Source of the DNA: Marinomonas pollencensis
GTDB lineage: Bacteria; Pseudomonadota; Gammaproteobacteria; Pseudomonadales; Marinomonadaceae
Length of the DNA: 64,000 bases
Direction: 5' to 3'
NCBI RefSeq assembly: GCF_003387375.1
Contig: NZ_QUNG01000010.1
Location: forward strand, 62,001-126,000
Part shown: one piece after another, positions 45,646 through 56,134 of the stretch
Position numbering within the stretch: the stretch's first letter is position 1
Layout of the letters: every line of letters begins with the position of its first letter
Notes under the pieces: model-generated
What the model saw: only the letters and a program-made list of their open reading frames with translations
Databases searched by the model: none
Told to the model about the DNA's origin: nothing
Translations under genes and position numbers: made by a program

Positions 45646-46779
45646 TCAATAGCTCAATGCCGTGACATCTGAGTCCGGTGTCAATATAAACAGCTGATTA
45701 CCATCCGCTACCATACGACTGCCTGGAGCAACATCATCGTTCGCAATATCACGCCCTTTTACTATCCCTGTTTTCAGATCAAGTAAATGAACATAACCAC
45801 CGCGATCCATCACCGCAACATAATCTCTAAAGAACTCTGGTGTAATCAGGTCTCGCTTTGCAAGGGTTTTGTTTTCCCACACTTGCGAGCCATTTTTGGC
45901 ATTTAAAGCAATCACATTGCTGTCCAAATCCACTGCAACAAGAAGACCATCTCGCACTGCAACGCCTACCGCACTCGGAATGCTACGCTGCCAGATCGGA
46001 CTGCCTTTTTGCAACGACAAGGCGGTTACTGTGCCATTGTACGCCGCGGCATATACCACACCATCTTTAACCACCAAACGACCGTCTACGTCACTCAAGC
46101 GTTCAACTTCGTAACGGCCTTCTGGTTTGCCTACTTCATAGGCCCAAAGCTGTTTACCGGTTTGCAGGTCAAATGCCTTTACTTTGCCATCTGAAAAACC
46201 TGCTAATACCTTACCATTAATGATAATAGGCGCACTTGTACCACGGACTGTCAATGCAGGCAAATCCTCTTTTGCTCGCCATAGCACCTGCCCATCCTTG
46301 GCAGACAAAAGACTCAACCAACCATCGGCCGTTTGCACTGCTAATTTACCATCATAGTACGCGGCTTCAGACAGGACTTCAGAACTTAGTTTCTGAGTCC
46401 ATTCCACTGTTTTTTTGTTCAATGAAACAGCAACTAGCTGACCTTCATAAGTACCGAAATAAACATTATCGGCATCACGAGTCACACCTGAGCTGGGGTT
46501 ATATTTGGTTTCGATATGAAGCACTTCATCGCCGTCTTTTTGAGACAACTGATAAACCGAACCCTCTCGAGTAACGAAGAATAAATCGTTATCTTGCGCG
46601 ACTAGGTTATAACGCTCGCTCGTCTCACCAAAATCACCGTCAACACCAGTTCGCCACGAAGTGTCTAAATCCACCTCGCTATCAATGGAAGCAGGGCTAG
46701 GCAGATCTGGACGGGAGCTGGCACAACCTTGAAGCATTAAAGCCGCTAATATAACACCAGTAACAAGCGTTTTACTCAT
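45646..46779 (-). CDS. bamB: Outer-membrane assembly lipoprotein BamB
   Basis: A 377-residue lipoprotein of the BAM complex that inserts beta-barrel proteins. The signal peptide ends at the lipobox LMLQGCASS with Cys at about residue 19. The body is an eight-bladed beta-propeller of PQQ-like repeats (for example LLSAKDGQVLWRAK, DLQTGKQLWAYEVG, LNAKNGSQVWENK). AFNGTVTALSLQKG-type repeats recur. Length is typical (E. coli 392). It follows yfgM by two bases and precedes der, the conserved order. Confidence 0.96.
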   Translation of the reverse strand: MSKTLVTGVILAALMLQGCASSRPDLPSPASIDSEVDLDTSWRTGVDGDFGETSERYNLVAQDNDLFFVTREGSVYQLSQKDGDEVLHIETKYNPSSGVTRDADNVYFGTYEGQLVAVSLNKKTVEWTQKLSSEVLSEAAYYDGKLAVQTADGWLSLLSAKDGQVLWRAKEDLPALTVRGTSAPIIINGKVLAGFSDGKVKAFDLQTGKQLWAYEVGKPEGRYEVERLSDVDGRLVVKDGVVYAAAYNGTVTALSLQKGSPIWQRSIPSAVGVAVRDGLLVAVDLDSNVIALNAKNGSQVWENKTLAKRDLITPEFFRDYVAVMDRGGYVHLLDLKTGIVKGRDIANDDVAPGSRMVADGNQLFILTPDSDVTALSY

Positions 46780-46781
46780 AA

Positions 46782-47423
46782 TTAACCTTTAACCAAGTCT
46801 TTGAGTTTAATGTCTAGCAATGGGTGTTTCACACTATTGCCCAACGCTTCACTGGCCTTTTGATAAGCCACTCTCGCTTCCTCACGCTTACCTTGCTTGA
46901 GATAAATATCACCGGCAAGTTCTTGACGTTGTGCAAGAAATTCAGCAAGCGTCACCTGTTCTAGGGTGGCTAATGCAGCACTGTAGTCTTCTTTTTGTAT
47001 CTGAAGTTTAGTGATACGTAAGTTGGCAATAGCGATAAAAGACGCATCTTCCGTTTTTGAAATGGCGGCTTTTAGATCTGCAATGGCTTCATCATAGTTG
47101 CCTTTTTGAGCATCTAGTCGAGCAGAAAACAACTGACCAAACATGGCATAACCAGTATCGTCATAATCATCTGTTAGTTGCTTAGCAATAAAGGCAACCG
47201 TTTTCTGATTGTCTTCTTTGCTCAAATCGGCAGCGGCTTCAATCATATTTTGATACAAAGCAGACGCTTCACTTAAATGATCAGCTTGGCTTTTTTGCCA
47301 TGCTTGCCAGCCGAAATAACCACCGACACAAACGGCAATCGCAATAATTAAGACAGTGCCATTCTTTTTCCACCACTCTTTAAACGCTTCAATTTGTTCT
47401 TCTTCAGTCTTTAATTCAGACAC
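46782..47423 (-). CDS. yfgM: YfgM family TPR membrane protein
   Basis: A 213-residue single-pass inner-membrane protein with a short cytoplasmic N-terminus (LKTEEEQIEAFKEWWKKNG), a membrane helix near TVLIIAIAVCVGGYFGWQAW and a periplasmic TPR domain. YfgM associates with PpiD and the SecYEG translocon as an ancillary chaperone. The start is GTG at 47423, after GAGGAATAAAAC. It lies between hisS and bamB as in most gammaproteobacteria. Confidence 0.93.
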   Translation of the reverse strand: MSELKTEEEQIEAFKEWWKKNGTVLIIAIAVCVGGYFGWQAWQKSQADHLSEASALYQNMIEAAADLSKEDNQKTVAFIAKQLTDDYDDTGYAMFGQLFSARLDAQKGNYDEAIADLKAAISKTEDASFIAIANLRITKLQIQKEDYSAALATLEQVTLAEFLAQRQELAGDIYLKQGKREEARVAYQKASEALGNSVKHPLLDIKLKDLVKG

Positions 47424-47463
47424 GTTTTATTCCTCGTTTAAGATGCCGTCACTGGCGCCAGAG

Positions 47464-48747
47464 TTAATTCAACTGTAATTTCGTATTCACACAGTTTGCG
47501 ATATCAGCGATCTTACAAGATTCTTGGTCGCCGGTTTGCATATCTTTGACTTGACAAATACCTTGCTCCACCTCTTCCTGACCCAAAATAAGAGTCAAAC
47601 GAGCACCAGAGTTATTGGCTTTTTTCATCTGATTTTTAAAGTTACCGCCACCACAATGACGCAACACTGTCACACCAGCTAACTGAGAGCGCAAGGTTTC
47701 CGCCAACACAGTCGAGGTAATCTCAGCCTCTTCACCTAGGCTAACAATGAATACATCCGTTGATGCCTTGGCGGCTTCAGGGATCAGCTCAAGGGTTTCT
47801 AGTAGCAACACTAGGCGCTCAATCCCCATCGCAAAACCAATGCCTGGCGTTGCCTTACCACCTAGCTGCTCAACCAATCCATCATAACGGCCACCGGCAC
47901 ACACTGTCGCTTGTGAGCCAAGATGCTCTGTCACCCATTCGAATACGGTTTTACCGTAATAATCTAACCCTCGAACTAGACGATGATTGATAACAAAAGG
48001 CACATCATTTGCGGTCAGAATCGCTTGCAAACGATTAAAGTGCGCACTTGTTTCTTCCCCCATAAAGTCTTCTAAACTAGGGGCATCATTAAGCACCGCT
48101 TGAGTCGCTTTATCTTTAGAATCAAGGATACGTAACGGATTGCTTTCTAAACGACGTTGGCTGTCTTCATCTAACTGGTCTTTAAACTCCGTTAAATATT
48201 CAACCAAAGCCGCTTTATAAGCTTCACGTTCAGACGCCAAACCTATGGTATTAAGCTGCAATTCAACATGCTCTAGAAGACCCAGTTTTTTCCATAGACG
48301 TGCAGATAAAATAATAAGTTCAGCATCTACGTCGGCGCTCGCCATGCCAAACGCTTCAACACCAATTTGATGAAACTGGCGATAGCGACCTTTTTGCGGG
48401 CGCTCGTAGCGAAACATCGGACCTGTGTACCACAAACGCTGAACCTGATTAAACAGAAGTCCAGCTTGATCTGCTGCTCGCACACAACTTGCTGTACCTT
48501 CTGGGCGCAAGGTAAGAGACTCACCGTTACGATCTTCAAAGGTGTACATTTCTTTTTCAACTATGTCTGTGGTTTCACCCACGCCACGCTTGAATAAGTC
48601 AGTATTTTCGACAATCGGAAAACGAATCTGCTGATAGCCATAAGACTTAACAACATCAGCAACGGTGTTTTCTAGATATTGCCAAATAGAAGATTGGCCT
48701 GGAAGAATGTCATTCATTCCTCGGATAGCTTGAATTTTACGAGCCAC
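47464..48747 (-). CDS. hisS: Histidyl-tRNA synthetase
   Basis: A 427-residue class II aminoacyl-tRNA synthetase. [17 protein letters not shown] at the start, motif 2 [21 protein letters not shown], the His-binding [15 protein letters not shown] and AGGRYDGL, and motif 3 [11 protein letters not shown] are intact. Translation starts at GTG (48747) behind AAGGAATTGTA. It charges tRNA-His in the cytoplasm. Length matches E. coli HisS (424). Part of the conserved ispG-hisS-yfgM-bamB-der order. Confidence 0.97.
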   Translation of the reverse strand: MARKIQAIRGMNDILPGQSSIWQYLENTVADVVKSYGYQQIRFPIVENTDLFKRGVGETTDIVEKEMYTFEDRNGESLTLRPEGTASCVRAADQAGLLFNQVQRLWYTGPMFRYERPQKGRYRQFHQIGVEAFGMASADVDAELIILSARLWKKLGLLEHVELQLNTIGLASEREAYKAALVEYLTEFKDQLDEDSQRRLESNPLRILDSKDKATQAVLNDAPSLEDFMGEETSAHFNRLQAILTANDVPFVINHRLVRGLDYYGKTVFEWVTEHLGSQATVCAGGRYDGLVEQLGGKATPGIGFAMGIERLVLLLETLELIPEAAKASTDVFIVSLGEEAEITSTVLAETLRSQLAGVTVLRHCGGGNFKNQMKKANNSGARLTLILGQEEVEQGICQVKDMQTGDQESCKIADIANCVNTKLQLN

Positions 48748-48756
48748 TACAATTCC

Positions 48757-49869
48757 TTAAATTTTAGCGATGATATTCGCCATCTCACGTTCTTTAGTTT
48801 CGGCTTTCTGACGGATCATTTTTTCCAGGTCGTCAACCAATGTTTCATTCTTAAATTTGCTGTTTGGCTTGCCGTCCAAATACACCAGGTTATTTGGCGA
48901 GCCACCAGCCAGACCAATATCCGCTTCTTTCGCTTCACCTGGCCCATTTACCACACAGCCAATCACAGCCACATCCATCGGAACAACAATATCTTCTAAA
49001 CGTTCTTCCAACTGGTTCATGGTTTTGATGACATCAAAATTTTGCCGAGAGCAGCTTGGGCAAGCAATAAAGTTAATGCCTCGATTACGCAATTTAAGAC
49101 TGCGCAACATATCCCAACCTACTTTTACTTCTTGCGCAGGGTCCGCCGCCAGCGATACACGCAAGGTATCGCCAATCCCATCCATCAATAAAAGCCCAAG
49201 GCCAATAGATGACTTCACGGTGCCAGAGCGCAACCCACCAGCTTCGGTAATACCCAAATGCAAAGGGTTATCAATCTGACTGGCTATTTTACGGTAAGCC
49301 TCAACCGTCATAAAAACATCTGACGCTTTAAGGCTTAATTTGTACTCATGGAAATCCAATTCATCAAAATATTGAAGCTGACGAAAAGCAGACTCAACCA
49401 AGGCATCAGGTGTCGGTTCGCCGTATTTTTTCTGCAGATCTTTCTCGAGCGAGCCGGCGTTTACACCAATACGAATTGGAATATTCTTGTCGCGCGCGCA
49501 ATCGACCACTGCACGAATCCGATCTTTATTGCCTATGTTGCCTGGATTGATACGTAGGCAGTCGACCCCATACTCAGCCACTTTAAGAGCAATTTTATAA
49601 TCAAAATGGATATCAGCTACGAGAGGAACAGATACTTGCTTACGAATTTCTTTAAATGCTTCCGCGGCATCCATCGATGGAATAGACACACGAACAATGT
49701 CACCACCGGCATCGACAATGGATCTAATTTGAGCAACGGTAGCATCCACATCGCAGGTTTCTGTGTTCGTCATACTCTGAACACTAATAGGGGCGCCGCC
49801 ACCAACAGGCACATTCCCCACCATAATTTGACGCGATTGACGACGTTTTATTGGCGATTCAAAATGCAT
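48757..49869 (-). CDS. ispG: 4-hydroxy-3-methylbut-2-en-1-yl diphosphate synthase
   Basis: A 370-residue [4Fe-4S] enzyme of the MEP isoprenoid pathway (GcpE). [28 protein letters not shown] (in parts) is the start of the TIM barrel; the cluster ligands are in [13 protein letters not shown] and [16 protein letters not shown]. Length equals the usual 370-372. It sits between rodZ and hisS, eight to nine bases from each, so all are cotranscribed. Its Fe-S cluster would depend on the SUF genes encoded a few kilobases to the right. Confidence 0.97.
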   Translation of the reverse strand: MHFESPIKRRQSRQIMVGNVPVGGGAPISVQSMTNTETCDVDATVAQIRSIVDAGGDIVRVSIPSMDAAEAFKEIRKQVSVPLVADIHFDYKIALKVAEYGVDCLRINPGNIGNKDRIRAVVDCARDKNIPIRIGVNAGSLEKDLQKKYGEPTPDALVESAFRQLQYFDELDFHEYKLSLKASDVFMTVEAYRKIASQIDNPLHLGITEAGGLRSGTVKSSIGLGLLLMDGIGDTLRVSLAADPAQEVKVGWDMLRSLKLRNRGINFIACPSCSRQNFDVIKTMNQLEERLEDIVVPMDVAVIGCVVNGPGEAKEADIGLAGGSPNNLVYLDGKPNSKFKNETLVDDLEKMIRQKAETKEREMANIIAKI

Positions 49870-49877
49870 AGTTTTCT

Positions 49878-50891
49878 CTACTTGAGCTCGAAACGAGCCA
49901 GATCTTTGTGAGTGTATGAAGAGAAGTCGAAGACTTCACCTTTAAATTTAAACGAGGAAACACCACGAGCATAACCAACAACAACTCGATAAGGTGCCGT
50001 ACCAGTAACGGCTAATTTACTGCCCGCCGCTTTTACCCCTGAATATAAAATCTTACCGCTACTATCACGGACTTCTATCCAACAGTCGGCACTAAATGCT
50101 ACGTCAATATCATCCTTGTACAACGGCTCTTGAGGAGTACTAACGATCTCTTCTGTAGGCACTTCTTTTGTAGCTTCTTCCACTTTTTCTGGGTTCACCC
50201 CAGCTTTTTCTAAAATTGCGATGGTTTCAGCAGAGAGGCCTGTGCTGACCGTCTCTTCTTGTACTGGCAAGTCTTCTTTCGCCACGGCACTGTCCACTGC
50301 AGCTTGATCCGCATTTTGCGACAATGTGCTTTGTGTATCATCCTGATCAGTCGTTTCCGTTTGGGCTGGCGAAACTAAATTAGGTGTTGTCTCTTGTTGA
50401 TCCGTTTGCATTTCAACTTGAGCCTGATCCGGTGTCTCGCTTTTATCAATGACGGCAGAATTGCTACTCGAAAAGGAGGGCCACCAAAACGCCAAGAAAA
50501 CCAATACCGCAATGATGACAATAGAGATAAGAATGACAAAGGGATCGCCAAAGCCAGCTTGTTTATTGATGACTTTATCAACAGGTTTAATATTGGACTC
50601 TGCCTTGGTCATCGTTAATGCGTCAAAGGCAGATAAGATTTCGTTCACATCTAAGCCCAGCAAACGACAATAGCCTTTGAGATAGCCTCGGGCAAAAGTC
50701 GTTGACCTGAAATAGTCAAACCGATTGTCTTCCAACGCACGAACCTGATCGATTGGAATTTTCAACTCTGTCGAAACTTGTCGCTCATCAAGTTGGCGCT
50801 CAATTCGAGCTGCTTGGAGGCGCTTACCTATATCGATATTCGTTGTATTACTGTCGTTAAGAGAAACATCAGTTTGAAATTCAGTTGTCAT
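49878..50891 (-). CDS. rodZ: Cytoskeleton protein RodZ
   Basis: A 337-residue bitopic protein that links MreB to the cell-elongation machinery. The N-terminal helix-turn-helix ([48 protein letters not shown]) binds MreB; a membrane helix near [22 protein letters not shown] separates it from an acidic Gln/Thr-rich linker and the C-terminal DUF4115 domain ([17 protein letters not shown]). The frame opens at 51020, but ATG 50891 after AAGGTATTAAC is the real start. Conserved neighbour of ispG. Confidence 0.94.
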   Translation of the reverse strand: MTTEFQTDVSLNDSNTTNIDIGKRLQAARIERQLDERQVSTELKIPIDQVRALEDNRFDYFRSTTFARGYLKGYCRLLGLDVNEILSAFDALTMTKAESNIKPVDKVINKQAGFGDPFVILISIVIIAVLVFLAFWWPSFSSSNSAVIDKSETPDQAQVEMQTDQQETTPNLVSPAQTETTDQDDTQSTLSQNADQAAVDSAVAKEDLPVQEETVSTGLSAETIAILEKAGVNPEKVEEATKEVPTEEIVSTPQEPLYKDDIDVAFSADCWIEVRDSSGKILYSGVKAAGSKLAVTGTAPYRVVVGYARGVSSFKFKGEVFDFSSYTHKDLARFELK

Positions 50892-50892
50892 G

Positions 50893-51621
50893 TTAATACC
50901 TTGAGCTATCCAAGCAAATCGAAGTGCTCGCGAATGAATAAATTGTAGGGTCAGTTTCGCGTGCGATAATCTGCCGCGACAGACAGTTATATTCATCAAA
51001 ATACGCGGTGTTTTGCGCATTTTCTGTTTCAGCCTGGATATTATTTAAAATGAGGCGAGCCTTACTAAGGTTACCCTGTATTAAAACAAGATTAAGCTCC
51101 GTCATCAAACCAATAAGAGGCAAATCTGCGATTTCTTTTGCTCGTTTTAAAGCCTGCCATGCGTTTTTTACGTCATCTTGACGTAATTCACAGCGGGAAA
51201 AGTTAATCCACACTGACTGGCGTCTTGACAGTCCCTTCTGGGTGGCTTTTTGAAACACAAGACAAGCTTCAAACCATTGTCGCTCCCCCCCAAGTAGAAC
51301 CCCTAGATTATTCAATAGAAAGTCATCATTTGGAAACCGCTGCAAGCCTTGCTGATGCACCTGTAAAGCGTTTGATTGATCTCCTATGCGCAGCCAATAA
51401 AGACTCAACAGACGCCAATACTCTCGCTGCTGATGTGTATCAGATATCTGCTCCAGTTGCGCTTTCGCCAACGGCAGCTGTCCTAACAATAGATGAGCTT
51501 GCACTAGAGATAAGCGTTGCTGATCAGAATAGCTCTGTGTGTTCTGGCTAACAGGCTGATAGGCACAGGCAGAGAGCAGCAATGATGTCACCATCATTGT
51601 CATTACTAAGTGATTTTTCAT
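50893..51621 (-). CDS. pilF: Type IV pilus pilotin lipoprotein PilF (PilW)
   Basis: A 242-residue outer-membrane lipoprotein with lipobox LLLSACAY and TPR helices (QRLSLVQAHLLLGQLPLAKAQLEQ, QREYWRLLSLYWLRIGDQSNAL, DDFLLNNLGVLLGGERQWFEA in parts). PilF pilots the PilQ secretin to the outer membrane. It is shorter and more divergent than Pseudomonas PilF (252), and the NNLG motif is preserved. Start ATG follows AAGGATGTCTTC. Located between rlmN and rodZ, the standard place. Confidence 0.88.
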   Translation of the reverse strand: MKNHLVMTMMVTSLLLSACAYQPVSQNTQSYSDQQRLSLVQAHLLLGQLPLAKAQLEQISDTHQQREYWRLLSLYWLRIGDQSNALQVHQQGLQRFPNDDFLLNNLGVLLGGERQWFEACLVFQKATQKGLSRRQSVWINFSRCELRQDDVKNAWQALKRAKEIADLPLIGLMTELNLVLIQGNLSKARLILNNIQAETENAQNTAYFDEYNCLSRQIIARETDPTIYSFASTSICLDSSRY

Positions 51622-51665
51622 GAAGACATCCTTGTCTTACATTAAATGAGCCTTGAATGATTCGG

Positions 51666-52781
51666 CTAACTATTCACTTCGCGCAGTTCTATGTATTTCT
51701 GACTACGACGTGTTTTATCGTGAAAATCACCGACCAATTGGCCACAAGCCGCATCAATATCATCACCGCGAGTGGTTCGTACGGTTACAGTATAGCCTGC
51801 ATCTGCCAGAATTTTCTGGAAACGGCGCGTTCGGTTGTTCGATGGTTTTTCGTAGCCAGAGTTAGGGAAAGGGTTGAATGGAATCAAATTGATTTTGCAC
51901 TCTAAATCTTTCAGCAACTCGGCCAACTGATGAGCTTGGTCTTCATTGTCATTCACACCGGACATCAAGGTGTATTCAATCGTAATATGACGTTTATCAG
52001 GGAGGTTCGCCAAATAATGCTGGCACGACTCAATCAGCTCAGCAATCGGATACTTTTTATTGATGGGCACCAACTCATTACGCAACGCATCGTTTGGTGC
52101 ATGCAAAGAAATAGCCAAAGACACATCGGTACGTTTAACTAACTCATAAATTTTTGGTACGACACCAGAGGTGCTTAAAGTGACACGGCGCTTAGACAAG
52201 CCATAAGCATGGTCATGCATCATTAAGATCATTGCATCAACCACAGGCTCAAAGTTCATCAGAGGCTCACCCATGCCCATCATCACCACGTTAGTCACGC
52301 GACGAGGACCGTTTGGATCCATCGGTCCGAAAGATTTAATCGCAATCCACACCTGACCAATAATTTCCGCTGGCGTTAAGTTGCGGTTGAAGCCTTGTTT
52401 ACCTGTTGAGCAAAAGCTGCAATCCAAAGAACAACCAACCTGAGAGGAGACACACAAGGTCGCGCGATCACCGTCAGGGATAAGCACCGTCTCAACGCAA
52501 TCATTCTTGCCGCCTTCGGTACGGATAATCCACTTACGGGTACCGTCCGTTGAAATATTTTGAGAAACAATTTCAGGGGCACGAATCTCGCAAGTTTTTT
52601 CCAACTTAGCGCGCAAAACTTTACTGACATCCGTCATCTCTTCGAAACTTTCAGCGCCCTTTTGATGAATCCATTTCATCACTTGAGTGGCACGGAATTT
52701 TTTCTCACCAATAGATTCAAAATACTCAATCAGTTTTGTTGGAGATAAACCCAATAGGTTTACTTTTTTGATGTCAGTCAT
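51666..52781 (-). CDS. rlmN: 23S rRNA/tRNA adenine C2-methyltransferase RlmN
   Basis: A 371-residue radical SAM enzyme that methylates C-2 of A2503 in 23S rRNA and A37 in some tRNAs. The Fe-S/SAM motif is in [20 protein letters not shown] (CxxxCxxC); [13 protein letters not shown] and [22 protein letters not shown] follow; the second methyl-carrying Cys lies near the end in [12 protein letters not shown]. Length and motifs match the family. It lies downstream of ndk with tandem hairpins between. Confidence 0.96.
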   Translation of the reverse strand: MTDIKKVNLLGLSPTKLIEYFESIGEKKFRATQVMKWIHQKGAESFEEMTDVSKVLRAKLEKTCEIRAPEIVSQNISTDGTRKWIIRTEGGKNDCVETVLIPDGDRATLCVSSQVGCSLDCSFCSTGKQGFNRNLTPAEIIGQVWIAIKSFGPMDPNGPRRVTNVVMMGMGEPLMNFEPVVDAMILMMHDHAYGLSKRRVTLSTSGVVPKIYELVKRTDVSLAISLHAPNDALRNELVPINKKYPIAELIESCQHYLANLPDKRHITIEYTLMSGVNDNEDQAHQLAELLKDLECKINLIPFNPFPNSGYEKPSNNRTRRFQKILADAGYTVTVRTTRGDDIDAACGQLVGDFHDKTRRSQKYIELREVNS

Positions 52782-52821
52782 AATAAAGATCGCTTGCTGT
52801 GTATAGCATTAAGTGTAAACG

Positions 52822-52858
52822 AAAAAAGCCTCTGAAAAGAAAGATCTTTTCAGAAGCC
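52822..52858 (-). terminator. Hairpin terminator downstream of ndk (second of two)
   Basis: TCTGAAAAG (52831-52839) pairs with CTTTTCAGA (52846-52854) around a six-base loop, and on the minus strand it is followed by GGCTTTTTTC. It is 68-100 bases after ndk and just before rlmN. Confidence 0.6.
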
Positions 52859-52865
52859 TCTGAAA

Positions 52866-52889
52866 AAAAGCGGGCTAGCGCCCGCTTTT
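52866..52889 (-). terminator. Intrinsic terminator downstream of ndk (first of two)
   Basis: AAAAGCGGGC pairs with GCCCGCTTTT around TAGC, a GC-rich stem whose poly-A and poly-T flanks give a T-run on both strands. It lies 37 bases after the ndk stop. With the next hairpin it should separate ndk from rlmN. Confidence 0.8.
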
Positions 52890-52925
52890 ACAAATCAGTT
52901 CGGACATAAAGGTCCTAGCAGTCAA

Positions 52926-53333
52926 TTACTTACCGAAGAAGTAAGCAATTTCACGAGCAGCTGATTCAGCAGAATCAGAACCGTGAACCGCATTGGCATC
53001 GATAGAAGCCGCGTAATCTGCACGCAAAGTACCAGCAGCCGCTTCTTTAGGGTTAGTTGCACCCATTAGTTCACGGTGACGAAGAACAGCGCCTTCACCT
53101 TCAAGAACAGAAACAACAACAGGACCAGATGTCATGAAGCCAACCAAGTCTTTGTAGAATGGACGTTCTTTGTGCTCAGCGTAGAAACCGCCAGCCAATT
53201 CGTCGTCTAGTTGAATCATTTTAGCTTCAACAATTTTAAGACCAGCACGCTCAAAACGAGTGTAGATTTCGCCAATTACATTTTTTGCAACAGCATCTGG
53301 TTTGATGATAGAAAGAGTACGTTCCAACGCCAT
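52926..53333 (-). CDS. ndk: Nucleoside diphosphate kinase
   Basis: A 135-residue enzyme that transfers the gamma-phosphate of ATP to other nucleoside diphosphates through a phosphohistidine. [41 protein letters not shown] and the active-site [20 protein letters not shown] are all intact, including the catalytic His. It ends right after FFGK, six to eight residues shorter than most gammaproteobacterial Ndk proteins (141-143). GGAGTTATATC precedes the ATG. It lies at the boundary between the iron-sulfur cluster genes and the rlmN-pilF block. Confidence 0.96.
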   Translation of the reverse strand: MALERTLSIIKPDAVAKNVIGEIYTRFERAGLKIVEAKMIQLDDELAGGFYAEHKERPFYKDLVGFMTSGPVVVSVLEGEGAVLRHRELMGATNPKEAAAGTLRADYAASIDANAVHGSDSAESAAREIAYFFGK

Positions 53334-53495
53334 GATATAACTCCAAATTGAATTTAAAAGGGTGATGTTTTACATGACCCAAGACATAAAAGTTCAGCGC
53401 GTGGATTATACGCATCTCTTTGTTAAAATTGTATGCCGAATCACGTTTTCTTTTGTTATATCGTCTTTAAAAGACGTTTTTCGACGGATTAGACG

Positions 53496-54641
53496 CTATC
53501 TCAACTTGCTCACAGCATTTTTTATTGTCGCCGCGGCAAAATCTACGTCTTCCTCGGTCGTAAAACGCCCTACCGACAAACGCAACGAGCTGTGCGCTAA
53601 TTCGTCAGCTAGACCAATTGCGCGCAACACATAAGAGGGCTCCAAACTCGCCGAAGTACAAGCAGAACCCGATGAAACAGCAATATCTGTCAGCGACATC
53701 AATAAAATCTCACCATCCACATCAGCAAAGCCTACATTTAAAACCCCCGCCACTCGATGCTTTGCACCACCATTCAAATGAACACCTGGCAAGCTGCTTA
53801 GCGCGCTCCACAGCCTATCTCGCAATGCTTCTATACGAGCGCAGTCCTGCTTCATCTCTTCGCCAGCCAAGCGGAAAGCTTCTCCCATCCCCACAATCTG
53901 ATGCGTTGCTAAGGTACCGGAACGCATACCGCGCTCATGGCCACCACCATGGATTTGAGCTTCAAGCTTTACCTTAGGTGTACGACGCACAAACAAAGCA
54001 CCAATGCCTTTTGGCCCATAGGTTTTGTGGGCGGTTAACGACATTAAATCCACTTTCATGGCATTCACATCGATCGTCACTTTGCCAGTGGTTTGCGCAG
54101 CGTCCACATGCAAAAAGACCCCCTTGGCTCGCGTCAACTCACCAATCGCCGCAATATCCGTCACTACGCCCAACTCATTATTCGCGTGCATTAAAGACAC
54201 TAAAATAGTGTCTTCTCGCAACGCTTCTTGCACCTGACCTAATGAAATAACACCATGGTTATCCGGTTTAAGATAGGTGACTTCAAAACCCTCTTTTTCG
54301 AGTTGCTTACAAGGGTCTAGTACCGCCTTGTGCTCTATCATGGACGTAATGATATGGCGGCCTTTTTGACGATAAGCGTGCGCCACACCTTTAAGCGCCA
54401 AGTTATTGGCTTCGGTTGCCCCCGAAGTCCAAACGATCTCGCGAGACTCGGCATTAATCAACCCAGCCACTTGCATTCTCGCCTCTTCCACCGCTTCTTC
54501 TGCACGCCAGCCAAACAAATGAGAGCGTGAAGCTGGGTTACCAAAATTGCCATCCGGCGTCAGGCAAGCCATCATTTTTTCAGCCACTCTTGGGTCAACG
54601 GGCGTGGTAGCAGAATAATCTAAATAAACGGGGGTATTCAT
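53496..54641 (-). CDS. iscS: Cysteine desulfurase, IscS type (group I)
   Basis: A 381-residue PLP enzyme that converts cysteine to alanine and a protein-bound persulfide. [34 protein letters not shown], the lysine of [16 protein letters not shown] that binds [15 protein letters not shown] and the mobile-loop Cys in [17 protein letters not shown] mark it as group I (IscS/NifS), unlike the group II SufS encoded in the same cluster. It is about 20 residues shorter than E. coli IscS (404), mainly at the C-terminus that docks IscU, and no iscU is near. It closes the suf cluster, next to ndk. Confidence 0.92.
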   Translation of the reverse strand: MNTPVYLDYSATTPVDPRVAEKMMACLTPDGNFGNPASRSHLFGWRAEEAVEEARMQVAGLINAESREIVWTSGATEANNLALKGVAHAYRQKGRHIITSMIEHKAVLDPCKQLEKEGFEVTYLKPDNHGVISLGQVQEALREDTILVSLMHANNELGVVTDIAAIGELTRAKGVFLHVDAAQTTGKVTIDVNAMKVDLMSLTAHKTYGPKGIGALFVRRTPKVKLEAQIHGGGHERGMRSGTLATHQIVGMGEAFRLAGEEMKQDCARIEALRDRLWSALSSLPGVHLNGGAKHRVAGVLNVGFADVDGEILLMSLTDIAVSSGSACTSASLEPSYVLRAIGLADELAHSSLRLSVGRFTTEEDVDFAAATIKNAVSKLR

Positions 54642-54676
54642 AACTTTCTCCGAGAAAACAACACAACTTAAAGCGC

Positions 54677-55102
54677 TTAAGCAGCAGATTGAGCAATATT
54701 TTGAATGCGACCAACAATCGATCGTAAGCCATTACCTCTGGTCGGGCTTAAATGACGCTCCAGATCCAAAGATTCAAAATATTGAGTCATATCAAACGCC
54801 AAAATCTCTTCTGGCGTTTTATGATTAAGTGCCGCCAACACCAAGCCCAACAAGCCTCGAACAATGATTGCATCACTGTCTACCGCAAACGTCAGCACTT
54901 CACCTTTGGCATCATCCTGCTCGCTACCAGGCTGAATCCAAACATTACTTTGGCAACCCTTTACCAATCTTTCTGGCGTCCGCCAAGCGTCATCAAATAC
55001 TGGCAAGGACTTACCTAGATCAATAATATATTTGTACTTATCTTCCCAATCGTCGAAAAACAACAGATCATCGACAATCTCTTCTGTGCTTGGTAAGGAC
55101 AT
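54677..55102 (-). CDS. sufE: Cysteine desulfuration protein SufE
   Basis: A 141-residue sulfur acceptor that takes persulfide from SufS and hands it to SufBCD. The acceptor Cys sits in [15 protein letters not shown], and [24 protein letters not shown] and [15 protein letters not shown] are family motifs. GAGGGAAATC precedes the ATG. It is separated from sufT by 137 bases that include a terminator-like hairpin, so sufE-iscS may be partly uncoupled from the upstream suf genes. The IscS gene follows 35 bases later. Confidence 0.94.
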   Translation of the reverse strand: MSLPSTEEIVDDLLFFDDWEDKYKYIIDLGKSLPVFDDAWRTPERLVKGCQSNVWIQPGSEQDDAKGEVLTFAVDSDAIIVRGLLGLVLAALNHKTPEEILAFDMTQYFESLDLERHLSPTRGNGLRSIVGRIQNIAQSAA

Positions 55103-55171
55103 GATTTCCCTCTTTTGCTAAAGCGCTATAAATAATAAATGACGTTTCGCTGAACAAACGCCCATAAAAAC

Positions 55172-55203
55172 AAAACGGCACTTAGCGAATGCCAAGGCCG
55201 TTT
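55172..55203 (-). terminator. Terminator-like hairpin between sufT and sufE
   Basis: AAACGGC (55173-55179) pairs with GCCGTTT (55197-55203). Read on the minus strand, the transcribed stem is followed by TGTTTTTAT. It lies about 40 bases after sufT and would lower expression of sufE and iscS relative to the upstream genes. Confidence 0.5.
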
Positions 55204-55239
55204 CTTATTGTATTCAATGCCATTCGGTGAGCGACAGCG

Positions 55240-55770
55240 TTAGAAGAAAAGACCCGCTTCTAGTTGCGCTTCCTCACTCATCATTTCACGGGACCAAGGA
55301 GGATCAAATACCAACTCTACGGCAACCGTCTCTACATTAGGCACCTTACCGACACGGTACTTTACATCACCAACCAAGACAGGCCCCATACCACAACCAG
55401 GGGCTGTTAACGTCATATCAATCTGCACTGTTTTCGACGACTGATCTAAAGCAACGCGATACACCAAGCCAAGAGACACTAAACTGATTGGAATTTCTGG
55501 ATCATAAATAGTGTTCAGCGCCTGCCAAACCTGGTCTTCATTAATCTTATCCGTACCAAGGTCTTCAAACTCAAGAACTTCTGGTTGCTGGCCAATCGCC
55601 TCGGCATCTGTCCCATCAATACGCAACATATTGCCCTGCCAGGTAACAGTGTAATTGCCACCCAAGCTCTGGTTAATCGTAATGAACTGCCCCTCTGGAA
55701 TACTGGTCGGCTCACCACTAGGCACTCGTCGAGCAGGGCAAGCGCGCTGTGTTACTACCATTTTTTGCAT
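55240..55770 (-). CDS. sufT: Fe-S cluster assembly protein SufT (DUF59/MIP18 family)
   Basis: A 176-residue protein of the SufT group. The N-terminal half (GGNYTVTWQGNMLRIDGTDAEAIG) resembles the SufT leader domain, and the C-terminal half is a MIP18/DUF59 domain: LNTIYDPEIPISLVSLGLVY and MTLTAPGCGMGPVLVGDV with its conserved Cys, then VELVFDPPWSREMMSEEAQ. SufT is an auxiliary maturation factor in Fe-S protein biogenesis. Start ATG is four bases past the sufA stop; a second ATG three codons on is possible. Confidence 0.9.
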   Translation of the reverse strand: MQKMVVTQRACPARRVPSGEPTSIPEGQFITINQSLGGNYTVTWQGNMLRIDGTDAEAIGQQPEVLEFEDLGTDKINEDQVWQALNTIYDPEIPISLVSLGLVYRVALDQSSKTVQIDMTLTAPGCGMGPVLVGDVKYRVGKVPNVETVAVELVFDPPWSREMMSEEAQLEAGLFF

Positions 55771-55774
55771 TAAA

Positions 55775-56125
55775 TCAGCTCACACTAAAGCTTTCGCCAC
55801 AGCCACATTCCGCCACAACGTTAGGGTTATTAAACTTAACGATTTCGTTCACACCTTCGCGAACCAGATCAATCTCGGTGCCTTTTAGCATTTGTACAGA
55901 GGCAGAATCAACCGCTAAAGTTACCTCACCAAACGACAGGACAGTATCTTCCTCGTGCGCACCATCGACTATATCCAGCACATAGGAAAACCCTGTACAG
56001 CCACTTTCCTTAGTACTTAATCGAATCAATTTATTCGGCTGTTTTGCCATTTTAGAAGCAAAGTATTTCTGTGCGGAAGCGGTTAACGACACGCTAGAGA
56101 CAGGATCAAATGTTGTTGCTGTCAT
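55775..56125 (-). CDS. sufA: A-type Fe-S carrier, SufA/IscA family
   Basis: A 116-residue carrier that receives clusters from SufBC2D and passes them to apo-proteins. The three conserved cysteines are in KESGCTGFSYVLD and the C-terminal AECGCGESFSV (CxC). A short N-terminal leader of about ten residues precedes SVSLTASAQKYF. It lies between sufS and sufT. SufA is the best name given context, though IscA or ErpA would look similar. Confidence 0.9.
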   Translation of the reverse strand: MTATTFDPVSSVSLTASAQKYFASKMAKQPNKLIRLSTKESGCTGFSYVLDIVDGAHEEDTVLSFGEVTLAVDSASVQMLKGTEIDLVREGVNEIVKFNNPNVVAECGCGESFSVS

Positions 56126-56134
56126 CGTATTCTC

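Noticed and set aside
53462..53481. Hairpin CGTCTT-AAGACG followed by T-run on the plus strand, downstream of iscS
   Set aside because: It would terminate plus-strand transcripts, but no plus-strand gene precedes it; the stem is only six base pairs.
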